Assembly: GCF_030406385.1 (NCBI RefSeq)
Contig: NZ_JAUEPM010000002.1
Coordinates: forward strand, 1-64,000
Direction of reading: 5' to 3'
DNA from: Microbacterium oryzae
GTDB lineage: Bacteria > Actinomycetota > Actinomycetes > Actinomycetales > Microbacteriaceae
Length of the DNA stretch: 64,000 bases
Shown: piece by piece, positions 8,955 to 17,024 of the stretch
Position numbering within the stretch: the first letter of the stretch is position 1
How the letters are laid out: the number at the start of each line of letters is the position of its first letter
Made by a program: the position numbers and the translations under genes
Notes under the pieces: generated by a model
Database searches by the model: none
Told to the model about the DNA's origin: nothing
Seen by the model: the letters and a program-made list of their open reading frames with translations, nothing else

Positions 8955-9823
8955 GCGGTCTGGACCTCTACACGCGCACAGCGCGGGCCGCGGCAGCCCG
9001 CGTCATCACCGCCTACTCGACGTCGTTCGGCCTCTCCAGCCGGCTCCTGCCATCCGAGGTGCGCGCCTGCATCTCCGACGTGTACGCGCTCGTGCGCGTG
9101 GCCGATGAGATCGTCGACGGCCCGGCGGCGGAGGCCGGGCTCGACGCGGGCGAGAAGCGCGCCGTCCTCGACGCCCTCGAGGAGGAGACGGTGCGCGCGA
9201 TGTCGTCGGGCTTCAGCGCCAACCTCGTCGTGCACGCGTTCGCGCACACGGCGCGGCGCACCGGCATCGGCGAGGACCTCGTGCGTGCGTTCTTCGCCTC
9301 GATGCGGATGGACGCCGACGGCGTGGAGATCTCGGACGACGCGACGTACCGGCGGTACATCCACGGCTCCGCGGAGGTCGTCGGGTCGATGTGCCTGCGC
9401 GGGTTCGCCCAAGAGGACCCCCGCCTCGTGATCGACGAGGCGATGGAGGAGGGCGCCCGGCGCCTCGGCGCCGCGTTCCAGAAGGTGAACTTCCTCCGCG
9501 ACCTCGCCGAGGACTGCGACGGGCTGGGGCGCTCGTACTTCCCGGGCGTCGACCCGCACGCGTTCACCGAGGCCGACAAGCTCCGGATCGTCGCGGAGAT
9601 CGATGACGACCTCGCCGTCGCCCGCGCCGCGATCGTGCGCCTTCCGCCCGCCTCCCGGCGCGCGACGACGGCGGCGGCCGACCTGTTCGGCCGCCTCAAC
9701 GACCTGCTGCGCGCGGCACCGGCGGGGGAGCTCCTCGTGCGGCGCGTGTCGGTTCCGACGAGCGAGAAGCTCCGGGTGATCGCCGCTGCCATGGTGCGCG
9801 GCACGAGAGAAGGAGCGGCATGA
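8951..9823 (+). CDS. crtB: Phytoene synthase
   Basis: 290 residues of the squalene/phytoene synthase family: YSTSFGLSSRLLP near the N-terminus, the first Asp motif in RVADEIVDG (~res 47-55) and the second in NFLRDLAEDCDGLGRSYFP (~res 180-198). It condenses two geranylgeranyl diphosphates head to head into C40 phytoene. It is translationally coupled on both sides by ATGA overlaps with crtE and crtI. Confidence 0.94.
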   Translation: MSGLDLYTRTARAAAARVITAYSTSFGLSSRLLPSEVRACISDVYALVRVADEIVDGPAAEAGLDAGEKRAVLDALEEETVRAMSSGFSANLVVHAFAHTARRTGIGEDLVRAFFASMRMDADGVEISDDATYRRYIHGSAEVVGSMCLRGFAQEDPRLVIDEAMEEGARRLGAAFQKVNFLRDLAEDCDGLGRSYFPGVDPHAFTEADKLRIVAEIDDDLAVARAAIVRLPPASRRATTAAADLFGRLNDLLRAAPAGELLVRRVSVPTSEKLRVIAAAMVRGTREGAA

Positions 9824-11376
9824 CCGCACGACGGGTCCTCGTCATCGGCGGCGGCATCTCGGGGCTCGCAACGGCGGCGCTCCTCGCACACGACGGGGCC
9901 GACGTCACGCTCCTCGAGGCGCGCGACGACCTGGGCGGACGCGCGGGCCGGTGGAGCGCCGACGGCTTCGTCTTCGACACGGGCCCCTCGTGGTACCTCA
10001 TGCCGGAGGTCTTCGATCACTTCTTCCGGCTGCTCGGCACGTCCGCGGCCGAGCAGCTCGACCTCGTGCCGCTCGACCCGGCGTACCGCGTGTACTTCGA
10101 AGGCGACGACGAGTCGTTCGATCTCCCTGCGGAGGGCGCCCGCGAGGCGCTGCGGGCACTGGACCCCGCGTCCGCCGGCCGGATCGACGCCTACCTCGCC
10201 TCGGCTGAGGAGACGTACGGGCTGGCCACCGCGAAGTTCCTCTACAGCACGTTCGAGTCGATGCGCCCGCTGCTCGACTCGTCCACGCTGGCGCGGCTGC
10301 CGCGGCTCGCACGCCTGCTCGCCGAGCCGATGGAGCGCTTCATCGCCCGTCACGCCGACGACCCGCGGCTGCGGCAAGTTCTCGGGTACCCGGCGGTCTT
10401 CCTCGGCACCTCGCCCTCGCGCGCCCCCGCCATGTACCACCTGATGAGCCACCTCGACGTGGGGCAGGGGGTGCTGTACCCGCGGGGCGGATTCGGCGCG
10501 GTGATCGACGCGATCGCGCGCCTCGCCGCGGCGAACGGGGTCGAGCTGCGCACGGGTGCTCCTGTGACCCGCATCCTCGTCAAGGATGGTGCCGCCTGCG
10601 GCGTCGAGATCGAGGGCGCGGATGGCACGCGCGAGCAGCTCCTCGCCGACACCGTCGTCTCGTCGGCCGACCTGCATGTGACCGAGCGCCTCCTCCCGTC
10701 GGCCAGCCGTTCACGCAGCGCCGCGTGGTGGGACCGGCGGGATCCGGGCCCCGGAGCGGTGCTCGCCCTGCTCGGCGTGCGCGGCGAGCTGCCGCAGCTG
10801 GCGCACCACACGCTGTTCTTCACGCGCGATTGGGACCGCGGCTTCGAGGCCATCCACGGCCGCGAGCCCTCGATTCCCGACCCCGCGTCGCTGTACGTGT
10901 GCCGCCCGAGCGCGACCGATGACGCGGTAGCCCCGGCCGGCCACGAGAACCTCTTCGTGCTCGTGCCGGTTCCCGCAGACACCGGCATCGGGTTCGGCGG
11001 GGTGGATGGCGCGGGTGACGCGGCCGTGGAGCGCACGGTGGACGCGGCCATCACGGAGATCGCGGACTGGGCGGGCGTTCCCGACCTCGCCGAGCGGATC
11101 GTCGTGCGCCGCAGCATCGGGCCGGCGGACTTCGAGCGCGACTTCGGCGCGTGGCGCGGCGGCGCTCTCGGCCCCGCGCACACCCTCCGTCAGAGCGCGT
11201 TCCTGCGCGGATCCAACGTCTCCTCCCGGGTCGACGGCCTCCTCTACGCCGGAGCCACGACCATCCCCGGGATCGGCCTGCCGATGTGTCTCATCAGCGC
11301 GGAGCTCGTGCTGAAGCGGCTGCGCGGGGACGTCTCCGCCGGACCTCTGCCGGAACCCCAGCCGGAGCCGGTGTGA
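9820..11376 (+). CDS. crtI: Phytoene desaturase
   Basis: 518 residues. The N-terminal dinucleotide fold VLVIGGGISGLATAALLAHDG is followed by GGRAGRW, and the C-terminal FAD signature is DGLLYAGATTIPGIGLPMCLISAELV, as in bacterial CrtI. It introduces the double bonds converting phytoene to lycopene at the membrane. The start overlaps the crtB stop by 4 bp and the stop overlaps the GTG of crtYe. Length is normal for the family. Confidence 0.94.
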   Translation: MTARRVLVIGGGISGLATAALLAHDGADVTLLEARDDLGGRAGRWSADGFVFDTGPSWYLMPEVFDHFFRLLGTSAAEQLDLVPLDPAYRVYFEGDDESFDLPAEGAREALRALDPASAGRIDAYLASAEETYGLATAKFLYSTFESMRPLLDSSTLARLPRLARLLAEPMERFIARHADDPRLRQVLGYPAVFLGTSPSRAPAMYHLMSHLDVGQGVLYPRGGFGAVIDAIARLAAANGVELRTGAPVTRILVKDGAACGVEIEGADGTREQLLADTVVSSADLHVTERLLPSASRSRSAAWWDRRDPGPGAVLALLGVRGELPQLAHHTLFFTRDWDRGFEAIHGREPSIPDPASLYVCRPSATDDAVAPAGHENLFVLVPVPADTGIGFGGVDGAGDAAVERTVDAAITEIADWAGVPDLAERIVVRRSIGPADFERDFGAWRGGALGPAHTLRQSAFLRGSNVSSRVDGLLYAGATTIPGIGLPMCLISAELVLKRLRGDVSAGPLPEPQPEPV

Positions 11377-11705
11377 ATCTCGTCTACCTCGCCGCGCTCC
11401 TGGTCTCGTTCGCCTGCGTGCTCGTCGTCGACCGGCGCTTCCGCCTGTTCCTCTGGCGCGCGCCGCGCACCGCGCTCGCGGTGCTGGCAGTCGGACTCGT
11501 CTTCTTCCTCGCGTGGGACGCGGCGGGGATCGCCCTGGGCGTGTTCTTCCGCGCCGAGACGACGTTCATGACGGGCATCGTCCTCGCGCCGGAGCTGCCG
11601 CTGGAGGAACCGGTGTTCCTGCTCTTCCTGTGCGAGCTGACGATGGTGCTCTTCTGCGGCGCCGAGCGCCTTCTGGCCCGCCACGCGGGAAGGACGCGCT
11701 CGTGA
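11373..11705 (+). CDS. crtYe: C50 carotenoid cyclase subunit, CrtYe type
   Basis: 110 residues with three hydrophobic segments and the lycopene-cyclase-domain motif PELPLEEPVFLLFLCELTMVL. Heterodimeric cyclases of this kind (CrtYe/CrtYf in Corynebacterium, CrtYg/CrtYh in Micrococcus) close the rings of C50 carotenoids such as decaprenoxanthin or sarcinaxanthin. GTG 11373 overlaps the crtI stop (GTGA). Which ring (epsilon, gamma or beta) is made cannot be read from the sequence. Confidence 0.85.
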   Translation: MNLVYLAALLVSFACVLVVDRRFRLFLWRAPRTALAVLAVGLVFFLAWDAAGIALGVFFRAETTFMTGIVLAPELPLEEPVFLLFLCELTMVLFCGAERLLARHAGRTRS

Positions 11706-12025
11706 CGTACGCGCTGCTGTGCGCGGTGTTCCTCGGCGTCGCGGTCGTGGCCGCAGTCGCCCTGACCGTCGCGCGGAGACGGGGGAGCCGGCCCCCTGTC
11801 CGCAACGTCGTGCTCGCCGCCCTGCTCGCGGCGGCGGCGCTCCTCGTGCTGACGGCGGTCTTCGACAACGTCATGATCGCCGCAGGGCTCTTCGCCTACT
11901 CGGACGCCCACATCTCCGGGATGCGGATCGGAACCGCCCCGGTCGAGGACTTCACGTACCCGCTGGCCGCGGCCATCCTGCTGCCCGCCCTCTGGCTCTT
12001 CCTCCGGAGGCGACATGATTCGTGA
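11702..12025 (+). CDS. crtYf: C50 carotenoid cyclase subunit, CrtYf type
   Basis: 107 residues with three membrane segments; the motif PVEDFTYPLAAAILLPALW matches the second cyclase subunit (PxE-F pattern near the last helix). GTG 11702 overlaps the crtYe stop by 4 bp. The 3' end overlaps crtEb by 11 bp, a longer overlap than elsewhere in the operon. It should work only as a heterodimer with the preceding product. Confidence 0.84.
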   Translation: MTYALLCAVFLGVAVVAAVALTVARRRGSRPPVRNVVLAALLAAAALLVLTAVFDNVMIAAGLFAYSDAHISGMRIGTAPVEDFTYPLAAAILLPALWLFLRRRHDS

Positions 12026-12875
12026 GCTCTTCCTCTCCTCGCGCCCGCTGAGCTGGATCAACACCGCGTTCCCGTTCGCCGCGGCGTACCTGCTCGCCAC
12101 CCGCGAGGTCGACGTCGTGCTCGTCGTCGGCACCCTGTTCTTCCTGGTGCCCTACAACCTCGCCATGTACGGCGTGAACGATGTCTTCGACTACGCGTCC
12201 GACCTCGCCAACCCGCGGAAGGGCGGCGTCGAGGGTGCGCTCCTCGAACCCGCGCACCATCGCACGGTGCTCCTCTCGGCCGCGCTCTCGTGTCTGCCGT
12301 TCGTCGTGGCGCTGTTCATCTTCGGGGCGCCCGCGTCCTGGGCCATCCTCGCCGTGAGCCTCTTCGCCGTCGTCGCCTACTCGGCGCCACCGTTCCGCTT
12401 CAAGGAGGTGCCGTTCCTCGACTCGCTGACCTCGAGCATCCACTTCACGAGCCCCGCGCTCTACGGGCTCGTGCTCGGAGGCGGCGACCTTGACCGCGGC
12501 GCGCTGACCGTGCTCGCGGCGTTCCTGCTGTGGGGGATGGCCAGCCATGCGTTCGGCGCGGTGCAGGACGTCGTCCCGGATCGCGAGGGCGGCATCGCCT
12601 CCATCGCCACCGTGTTGGGTGCCGCCCGCACCGTGTGGTTCGCGCTCGCAGCCTGGCTCGCAGCAGGGGTGCTTATGCTGACAACGGGGTCTCCCGGAGC
12701 ATGGGCGGCGCTGCTGGCGCTGCCCTATCTGTGGGCCGCCGCGCCGTTCGCCCGTGTGTCCGACGCGGACTCCGCCCGCGCGAACCGCGGGTGGCGCCAC
12801 TTCCTCTGGATCAACTACGCCGCCGGCTTCGTCGTCACGATGATCCTCATCGTGTTCGCGATGCAGACCGCCTGA
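12015..12875 (+). CDS. crtEb: Lycopene elongase (UbiA-type prenyltransferase)
   Basis: 286 residues, about eight or nine membrane segments. The two Asp-rich motifs of UbiA prenyltransferases are present: NDVFDYASD (~res 55-63) and VQDVVPDREGG (~res 184-194). In C50 pathways CrtEb adds two C5 units to lycopene, giving flavuxanthin-type C50 intermediates for cyclisation. Its place at the end of the crt operon beside split cyclases makes this assignment firm compared with menaquinone or heme UbiA enzymes. Confidence 0.9.
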   Translation: MIRELFLSSRPLSWINTAFPFAAAYLLATREVDVVLVVGTLFFLVPYNLAMYGVNDVFDYASDLANPRKGGVEGALLEPAHHRTVLLSAALSCLPFVVALFIFGAPASWAILAVSLFAVVAYSAPPFRFKEVPFLDSLTSSIHFTSPALYGLVLGGGDLDRGALTVLAAFLLWGMASHAFGAVQDVVPDREGGIASIATVLGAARTVWFALAAWLAAGVLMLTTGSPGAWAALLALPYLWAAAPFARVSDADSARANRGWRHFLWINYAAGFVVTMILIVFAMQTA

Positions 12876-12905
12876 CCATCCGCCATGACCGACAGGAGAA
12901 CTGCC

Positions 12906-14084
12906 ATGACCACGGCCTCCACCGTCCCGTATGCGTCGCCCGCCTCGGCGGACGGCGCACCGTTCGTCTCGACACCCCAGCGATACGACGCCATCCTCCT
13001 CGCCGGGTTCGGCGGTCCGGAGGGGCAGGACGACGTCATCCCGTTCCTGCGCAACGTCACGCGCGGGCGCGGCATCCCCGACGAGCGGCTCGAGGAGGTC
13101 GCGCACCACTACCGGCACTTCGGCGGTGTCAGCCCGATCAACGCGCAGAACCGCGCGCTGAAGGCGGCGCTCGAGGCGGAGATCGCGCGTCGCGGTCTCG
13201 ACCTCCCTGTCTACTGGGGCAACCGCAACTGGGCGCCGTACCTGGGCGACGTCGTGCAGGAGGCCGCTCAGGACGGGCGCACCCGCCTCCTCGCCGTGGC
13301 GACGAGCGCCTACAGCTCGTTCTCGAGCTGCCGCCAGTACCGCGAGGACTTCGCCCGCGTGCTGGAGGAGACCGCCCTCGGCGGCGAGGTCACCATCGAC
13401 AAGGTGCGTCAGTTCTTCGACCACCCCGGCTTCGTCGACGCGTTCGTCGACGGCGTGGTCGACGCCGTCCGCGGGTTCTTCGCGGATGGCGTCGCGTCGC
13501 AGGCGGTGAAGGTGCTGTTCACGACGCACAGCATCCCCGTCGACGATGCGCTGCGCTCGGGCCCCCGCGACATCGACTTCGGTCCCGGCGGCGCGTACGA
13601 GGCGCAGCACAGGGCCGTGGCCGAGGTCGTCATGGCGAAGGTGGGGGAGATCCTGCCGGAGGCCGCCGACATCTCGTGGGAGCTCGTGTACCAGTCGCGG
13701 TCGGGCCCCGCGTCGCAGCCCTGGCTCGAGCCCGACATCTGCGACCGCATCGCAGAGCTCCCCGCCGAGACGGCGGAGGCCGTGGCGATCGTGCCGGTCG
13801 GCTTCCTCAGCGACCACATGGAGGTCATGTGGGACCTCGATGAGGAGGCGCTGGAGGCCGCCGAGGAGGCGGGCCTCAAGGCCGTGCGCACGCCCACCCC
13901 GGGAGCGGACCCCCGCTTCGTGGCGGGCGTCGTCGACCTCGTCGAGGAGCGGATGGCCGCTACGCCGCGGGAGGAGCGGCCGAGCCTCACGAAGCTCGGC
14001 CCCTGGTACGACGTGTGCCGCCCCGGCTGCTGCGAGAACGTGCGCGCGGGGTTCAAGCCCGCCGCGGCCGGCGTCGCGCCGTGA
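12906..14084 (+). CDS. cpfC: Coproporphyrin III ferrochelatase (actinobacterial type)
   Basis: 392 residues. The ferrochelatase core is clear: AILLAGFGGPEG, YWGNRNWAPY, LFTTHSIP with the metal-site histidine, and VYQSRSGP followed by VPVGFLSDHMEVMWDLD. Cysteines at residue 142 and in the C-terminal DVCRPGCCENV (371, 375, 376) fit the [2Fe-2S]-binding pattern known for actinobacterial ferrochelatases. In actinobacteria the enzyme inserts iron into coproporphyrin III. ATG 12906 is chosen over ATG 12885 because AGGAG lies 7 nt before it. It is 30 bp after crtEb, so read-through from the crt operon is possible. Confidence 0.92.
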   Translation: MTTASTVPYASPASADGAPFVSTPQRYDAILLAGFGGPEGQDDVIPFLRNVTRGRGIPDERLEEVAHHYRHFGGVSPINAQNRALKAALEAEIARRGLDLPVYWGNRNWAPYLGDVVQEAAQDGRTRLLAVATSAYSSFSSCRQYREDFARVLEETALGGEVTIDKVRQFFDHPGFVDAFVDGVVDAVRGFFADGVASQAVKVLFTTHSIPVDDALRSGPRDIDFGPGGAYEAQHRAVAEVVMAKVGEILPEAADISWELVYQSRSGPASQPWLEPDICDRIAELPAETAEAVAIVPVGFLSDHMEVMWDLDEEALEAAEEAGLKAVRTPTPGADPRFVAGVVDLVEERMAATPREERPSLTKLGPWYDVCRPGCCENVRAGFKPAAAGVAP

Positions 14085-14089
14085 TCGGC

Positions 14090-14123
14090 TCCCACTCCGC
14101 GCCGGAGCCGGCGCGGAGTGGGA
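14090..14123 (+). terminator. Hairpin after the ferrochelatase gene
   Basis: Perfect 14-bp arms (14090-14103 TCCCACTCCGCGCC; 14110-14123) with a 6-nt loop start 5 bp after the stop. No T-run follows. Confidence 0.7.
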
Positions 14124-14166
14124 ACCTCCGCCCTCGGCACGGCAGAATGGAGCGGGGAGGATGAGC

Positions 14167-14589
14167 ATGGTTCACTCGGAGATCGCCGGCGCGGAGATCC
14201 ACCAGGCCGCGGAGTGCCCGACGTGCTTCGTCGAGCTGCAGCGCGACGGCGGCTGGTGGCAGGCGCGTCCGGCCGGATCCCGGCTGGTGGGCCTCGTCGT
14301 GCAGCGCGATGACATGCCGTCGGTCATCCAGCAGCGCGAGGACCTGGCGCGCTTCGGTGTGCCGATCGACGGCTTCCGGCACCCGGCTCCGGACATCCTC
14401 GAGTCGTGGGAGGAGCGGCTGCACCGGCTGTTCTCACGGCTGAAGGGCGGCGATGTGCTCGTCGTCGCGAGCGTGCACGCCCTCGGGCGCGATGCCGCGG
14501 AGGAGGTTCGCACGGTCGCGGAGCTCAGTCGTCGCGGCGTCGTCGTGAAGGTGCTCGACCACGGTCAGAAGCACCTCCACGACGCGTGA
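14167..14589 (+). CDS. Small protein with a resolvase-like fold lacking the catalytic serine
   Basis: 140 residues. The C-terminal part, GDVLVVASVHALGRDAAEEV then ELSRRGVVVKVL, closely follows the serine-recombinase pattern (LVVxxLDRLGR...L..RGV). Earlier, LVGLVVQRDDMPSVIQQREDLARFG matches the region that normally reads GYARVSTxDQ, but the catalytic Ser and the usual Arg are absent, and there is no DNA-binding domain. It is therefore probably not an active recombinase. ATG 14167 is preferred to 14161 because GGAGG ends 6 nt upstream. Function unknown. Confidence 0.6.
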   Translation: MVHSEIAGAEIHQAAECPTCFVELQRDGGWWQARPAGSRLVGLVVQRDDMPSVIQQREDLARFGVPIDGFRHPAPDILESWEERLHRLFSRLKGGDVLVVASVHALGRDAAEEVRTVAELSRRGVVVKVLDHGQKHLHDA

Positions 14590-14611
14590 GGTCGCTCGGG
14601 GCTGCCCCTCG

Positions 14612-14858
14612 CCCCGGACGTTGAGCGAGCGAAGCGAGCCGTCCGGGTCACTCATCCCGGTCGTTGAGCGAGCGAAGCGAGACGAAACGCCTCGCCTGGG
14701 TCATCCGCCCCGGACGTTGAGCGAGCGAAGCGAGATGAAACGCTCCGTCCGGGTCACTCCTCCCGGTCGTTGAGCGAGCGAAGCGAGACGAAACGCCCCG
14801 TCTGGGTCATTCACTCCGGACGTTGAGCGAGCGAAGCGAGACGAAACGCCCCGTCCCG
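14612..14858. repeat. Array of five ~53-bp units with the core GTTGAGCGAGCGAAGCGAG
   Basis: The 19-bp core occurs at 14620, 14663, 14716, 14769 and 14822 with no mismatch. Spacing is 43 bp once and then 53 bp. Each unit is framed by CCGGACG or CCGGTCG on the left and CGTCCGG-like sequence on the right, so it can fold into a stem around the core; unit 1 lacks ~10 bp (GACGAAACGC) next to the core. The inter-core segments are themselves repeated, which excludes CRISPR spacers. The array ends 7 bp before the glutaredoxin stop. Confidence 0.9.
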
Positions 14859-14865
14859 CCCCGCC

Positions 14866-15129
14866 TCAGATGAGCGAGAGCTCCTTGAGCTTCGCCTCGA
14901 CGTCGGCGTTCGTCGGCTCCACGTGATGGGTGGCGTCGGGGTAGACCACGACCGGGATGTTCGTGCGGCCGGAGATGTCCTTTGCGACCTGCGCCGCCGA
15001 CGGGTCGGCCTCGAGGTCGACGTACGTGTATGCGATGCCGAGGCCGTCGAGCTGCGCCTTCGTGCGGCGGCAGTCGCGGCACCACTCGGCGCCGAACATG
15101 GTGATCTCGTTGCTCGCGGGAGTCGTCAT
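14866..15129 (-). CDS. Mycoredoxin-like glutaredoxin
   Basis: 87 residues with a thioredoxin fold. The active site is CRDC at residues 17-20 after ITMFGAEW, the cis-proline loop is TNIPVVVYPD, and the C-terminus is helical. The layout fits actinobacterial mycoredoxin/glutaredoxin proteins, which reduce mixed disulfides with mycothiol (family knowledge). The CRDC site is unlike the CGYC or CxxS of characterised members, so the partner is uncertain. The gene stands alone between two repeat arrays. Confidence 0.8.
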   Translation of the reverse strand: MTTPASNEITMFGAEWCRDCRRTKAQLDGLGIAYTYVDLEADPSAAQVAKDISGRTNIPVVVYPDATHHVEPTNADVEAKLKELSLI

Positions 15130-15209
15130 GCCTTCCAGCGTACGCGCGTGGCGGCGGGCGGGCGCTGCGAGCCCGGCGCGGCGAGCGGGCGTTCGTGTGG
15201 CGGCCGGTG

Positions 15210-15431
15210 GACGGCTCCGTGTCTCACTTCTGGTGGCTTGCCGCCGGTCATTCCCGCCTGGAGTGAGACACGGTGCCTGGGGCGACGGCTCTGTGTCTCA
15301 CTTCTGGTGGCTTGCCGCCGGTCATTCCCGCCCGGAGTGAGACACGGTGCCTGGGGCGACGGCTCCGTGTCTCACTTCTGGTGGCTTGCCGCCGGTCATT
15401 CCCGCCCGGAGTGAGACACGGTGCCTGGGGC
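15210..15431. repeat. Three tandem 74-bp units containing an 11-bp inverted repeat
   Basis: Exact period of 74 bp starting at 15210, 15284 and 15358; only a few substitutions separate the copies. Each carries CCGTGTCTCAC and its complement GTGAGACACGG around a ~35-nt loop (in copy 3: 15365-15375 and 15411-15421). It is unrelated to the neighbouring 53-bp array. It lies between the glutaredoxin start and the end of the arabinofuranosidase gene, where it may terminate the latter. Confidence 0.92.
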
Positions 15432-15462
15432 GCCGACGCTGAGCCCGCCGACGCGGCAGGAC

Positions 15463-16998
15463 TCAGACCTTCGCCGCGTCCACCACGACGACCGCCCACG
15501 ACAGCGGCGGGAGCGTCGCCCGCAGCGTGCCCTCGTCGAAGCCGACCTCGCGCAGGGGCACGAGCCCGACCCGATCCTGGTCGCCCTCGACGTTCGCCGT
15601 GCCGCGGTCGCCGCCCTCGGGCGTGGTCAGCACCTCGGCCGAGCGGATGGCCGTGGCCGAGAGCCCGCGGAGGTCCACCGTCACCTCGCCCGACTCCTCG
15701 AGGGAGCGGTTGGCGAGGAACAGCGCGACGGTTCCGTCGGCCTCGTCCCACGTGGCGGCGGCGTCGACCGCGTCGACGTCTCCGAACTTGCGCGTGGGGA
15801 TCTGCGACGACTCGACCGCGAGCCGCAGGATCCGGCCCTTGGCGAGCTGGGCCATCCGGGCGAACGGCCAGAAGATCGACTGACGCCAGGCGGGGCCGCC
15901 CTCCTCTGAGCGGATGGGCGCGATCACGTTGACGAGCTGCGCCTGGTTCGCGATGCGGACGCGGTCGCCGTGCCGGAGGAGGCTGTGGAGGAGCGTGCCG
16001 ACGACGACGGCGTCGGTGACGTCGTAGGTGTCCTCGATGAGGCGCGGGTGCTCGCGCCAGCCCGCCGCGGCGATCTCGTGAGCCTCGACCTCGTTGTACC
16101 GGGTCTGGTCCCACACGTTCCACTCGTCGAACGAGATGTCGATCTGCTTGCGGTGCTTGCCGGCGGCCTTCACGCCGTCGATCGTGGCGACGACTCCGTC
16201 GATGAACGCGTCCATGTCGACGCCCTCGGCGAGGAACGACGCGGCGTCGCCGTCGTGCTCCTGGTAGTACGCGTGCATGGAGATGTAGTCGACCTCCTCG
16301 TACGCGTGCGTGAGCACGGTGTGCTCCCACGTCCCGAAGGTCGGCATCTCCCTGCTGGAGGAGCCGACGGCGACGAGCTCGATCGTCGGGTCGACCAGGC
16401 GCATGGCCTTCGCGGTCTCCTGCGCGAGCCGGCCATACTCGTCCGCGGCCTTGTGGCCGATCTGCCAGGGGCCATCCAACTCGTTGCCCAGGCACCACAG
16501 GCGGATGTCGAACGGGTCCGCCGCGCCGTTCTTGCGGCGCAGGTCGGACCAGTACGTTCCGCCCGGATGGTTCGCGTACTCGACGAGCGCGCGGGCCTCC
16601 TCCACGCCGCGGGTGCCGAGGTTCACCGCCTCCATGATCTCGACGTCGGCCTCCTTGGCCCAGTCGACGAACTCGTGCAGACCGAACGCGTTCGTTTCGA
16701 CGGTGTGCCAGGCCCCGTCGAGGCGGCGCGGCCGGTTCTCGACCGGCCCGACGCCGTCCTCCCAGAGATAGCCCGAGACGAAGTTGCCGCCCGGGTAGCG
16801 GATGACGGTGGGCCCGAGCTCCTTCACGAGCTGCAGCACGTCGCGTCGGAAGCCGCGCTCGTCGGCCTGCGGGTGCCCCGGCTCGTAGATGCCGGTGTAC
16901 ACGCACCGGCCCATGTGCTCCACGAACGAGCCGAAGAGCCGCCGCGGCACGTCGGCGATCGTGAAGTCGCGGTCGATGGTGATGCGGGCGCTGGTCAT
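15463..16998 (-). CDS. abfA: GH51 alpha-L-arabinofuranosidase (intracellular)
   Basis: 511 residues, no signal peptide. GH51 hallmarks: GSFVEHMGRCVYTGIYEP, IRYPGGNFVSGYLWEDG, the acid/base Glu in WCLGNELDGPW (~res 174) and the nucleophile Glu in ISFDEWNVW (~res 292), matching the usual GH51 positions. It removes L-arabinose from imported arabino-oligosaccharides. ATG 16998 follows AGGAG by 5 nt. It is the last gene of the operon beginning with the binding protein at 20196. Confidence 0.93.
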   Translation of the reverse strand: MTSARITIDRDFTIADVPRRLFGSFVEHMGRCVYTGIYEPGHPQADERGFRRDVLQLVKELGPTVIRYPGGNFVSGYLWEDGVGPVENRPRRLDGAWHTVETNAFGLHEFVDWAKEADVEIMEAVNLGTRGVEEARALVEYANHPGGTYWSDLRRKNGAADPFDIRLWCLGNELDGPWQIGHKAADEYGRLAQETAKAMRLVDPTIELVAVGSSSREMPTFGTWEHTVLTHAYEEVDYISMHAYYQEHDGDAASFLAEGVDMDAFIDGVVATIDGVKAAGKHRKQIDISFDEWNVWDQTRYNEVEAHEIAAAGWREHPRLIEDTYDVTDAVVVGTLLHSLLRHGDRVRIANQAQLVNVIAPIRSEEGGPAWRQSIFWPFARMAQLAKGRILRLAVESSQIPTRKFGDVDAVDAAATWDEADGTVALFLANRSLEESGEVTVDLRGLSATAIRSAEVLTTPEGGDRGTANVEGDQDRVGLVPLREVGFDEGTLRATLPPLSWAVVVVDAAKV

Positions 16999-17024
16999 GG
17001 TTCTCCTGTTCTGCGTGCGCGAGG

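Noticed and set aside
12015..12875. Menaquinone or heme-O UbiA prenyltransferase
   Set aside because: Operon position after split C50 cyclases and the motif set fit lycopene elongase better; neighbouring ferrochelatase is a separate, reading-frame-independent gene.
11952..14168. 738-codon open frame on the minus strand across crtEb and ferrochelatase
   Set aside because: Antisense to two clearly identified genes, with shadow-type composition (Arg, Gly, Val, His rich) and no domain. GC-rich DNA leaves such frames open. The same applies to 4539-6557 (-), opposite the acyl-CoA oxidase, and 21492-24269 (+), opposite ppc.
14167..14589. Functional site-specific recombinase and a mobile element
   Set aside because: Catalytic serine and DNA-binding domain are absent; no terminal repeats or cargo genes are seen around it.
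14612..14858. CRISPR array
   Set aside because: Repeats are evenly spaced, but the inter-core segments are themselves repeated and no cas gene is near.
15210..15431. CRISPR array or attachment site
   Set aside because: Whole 74-bp units are identical with no unique spacers; no integrase or tRNA is adjacent.
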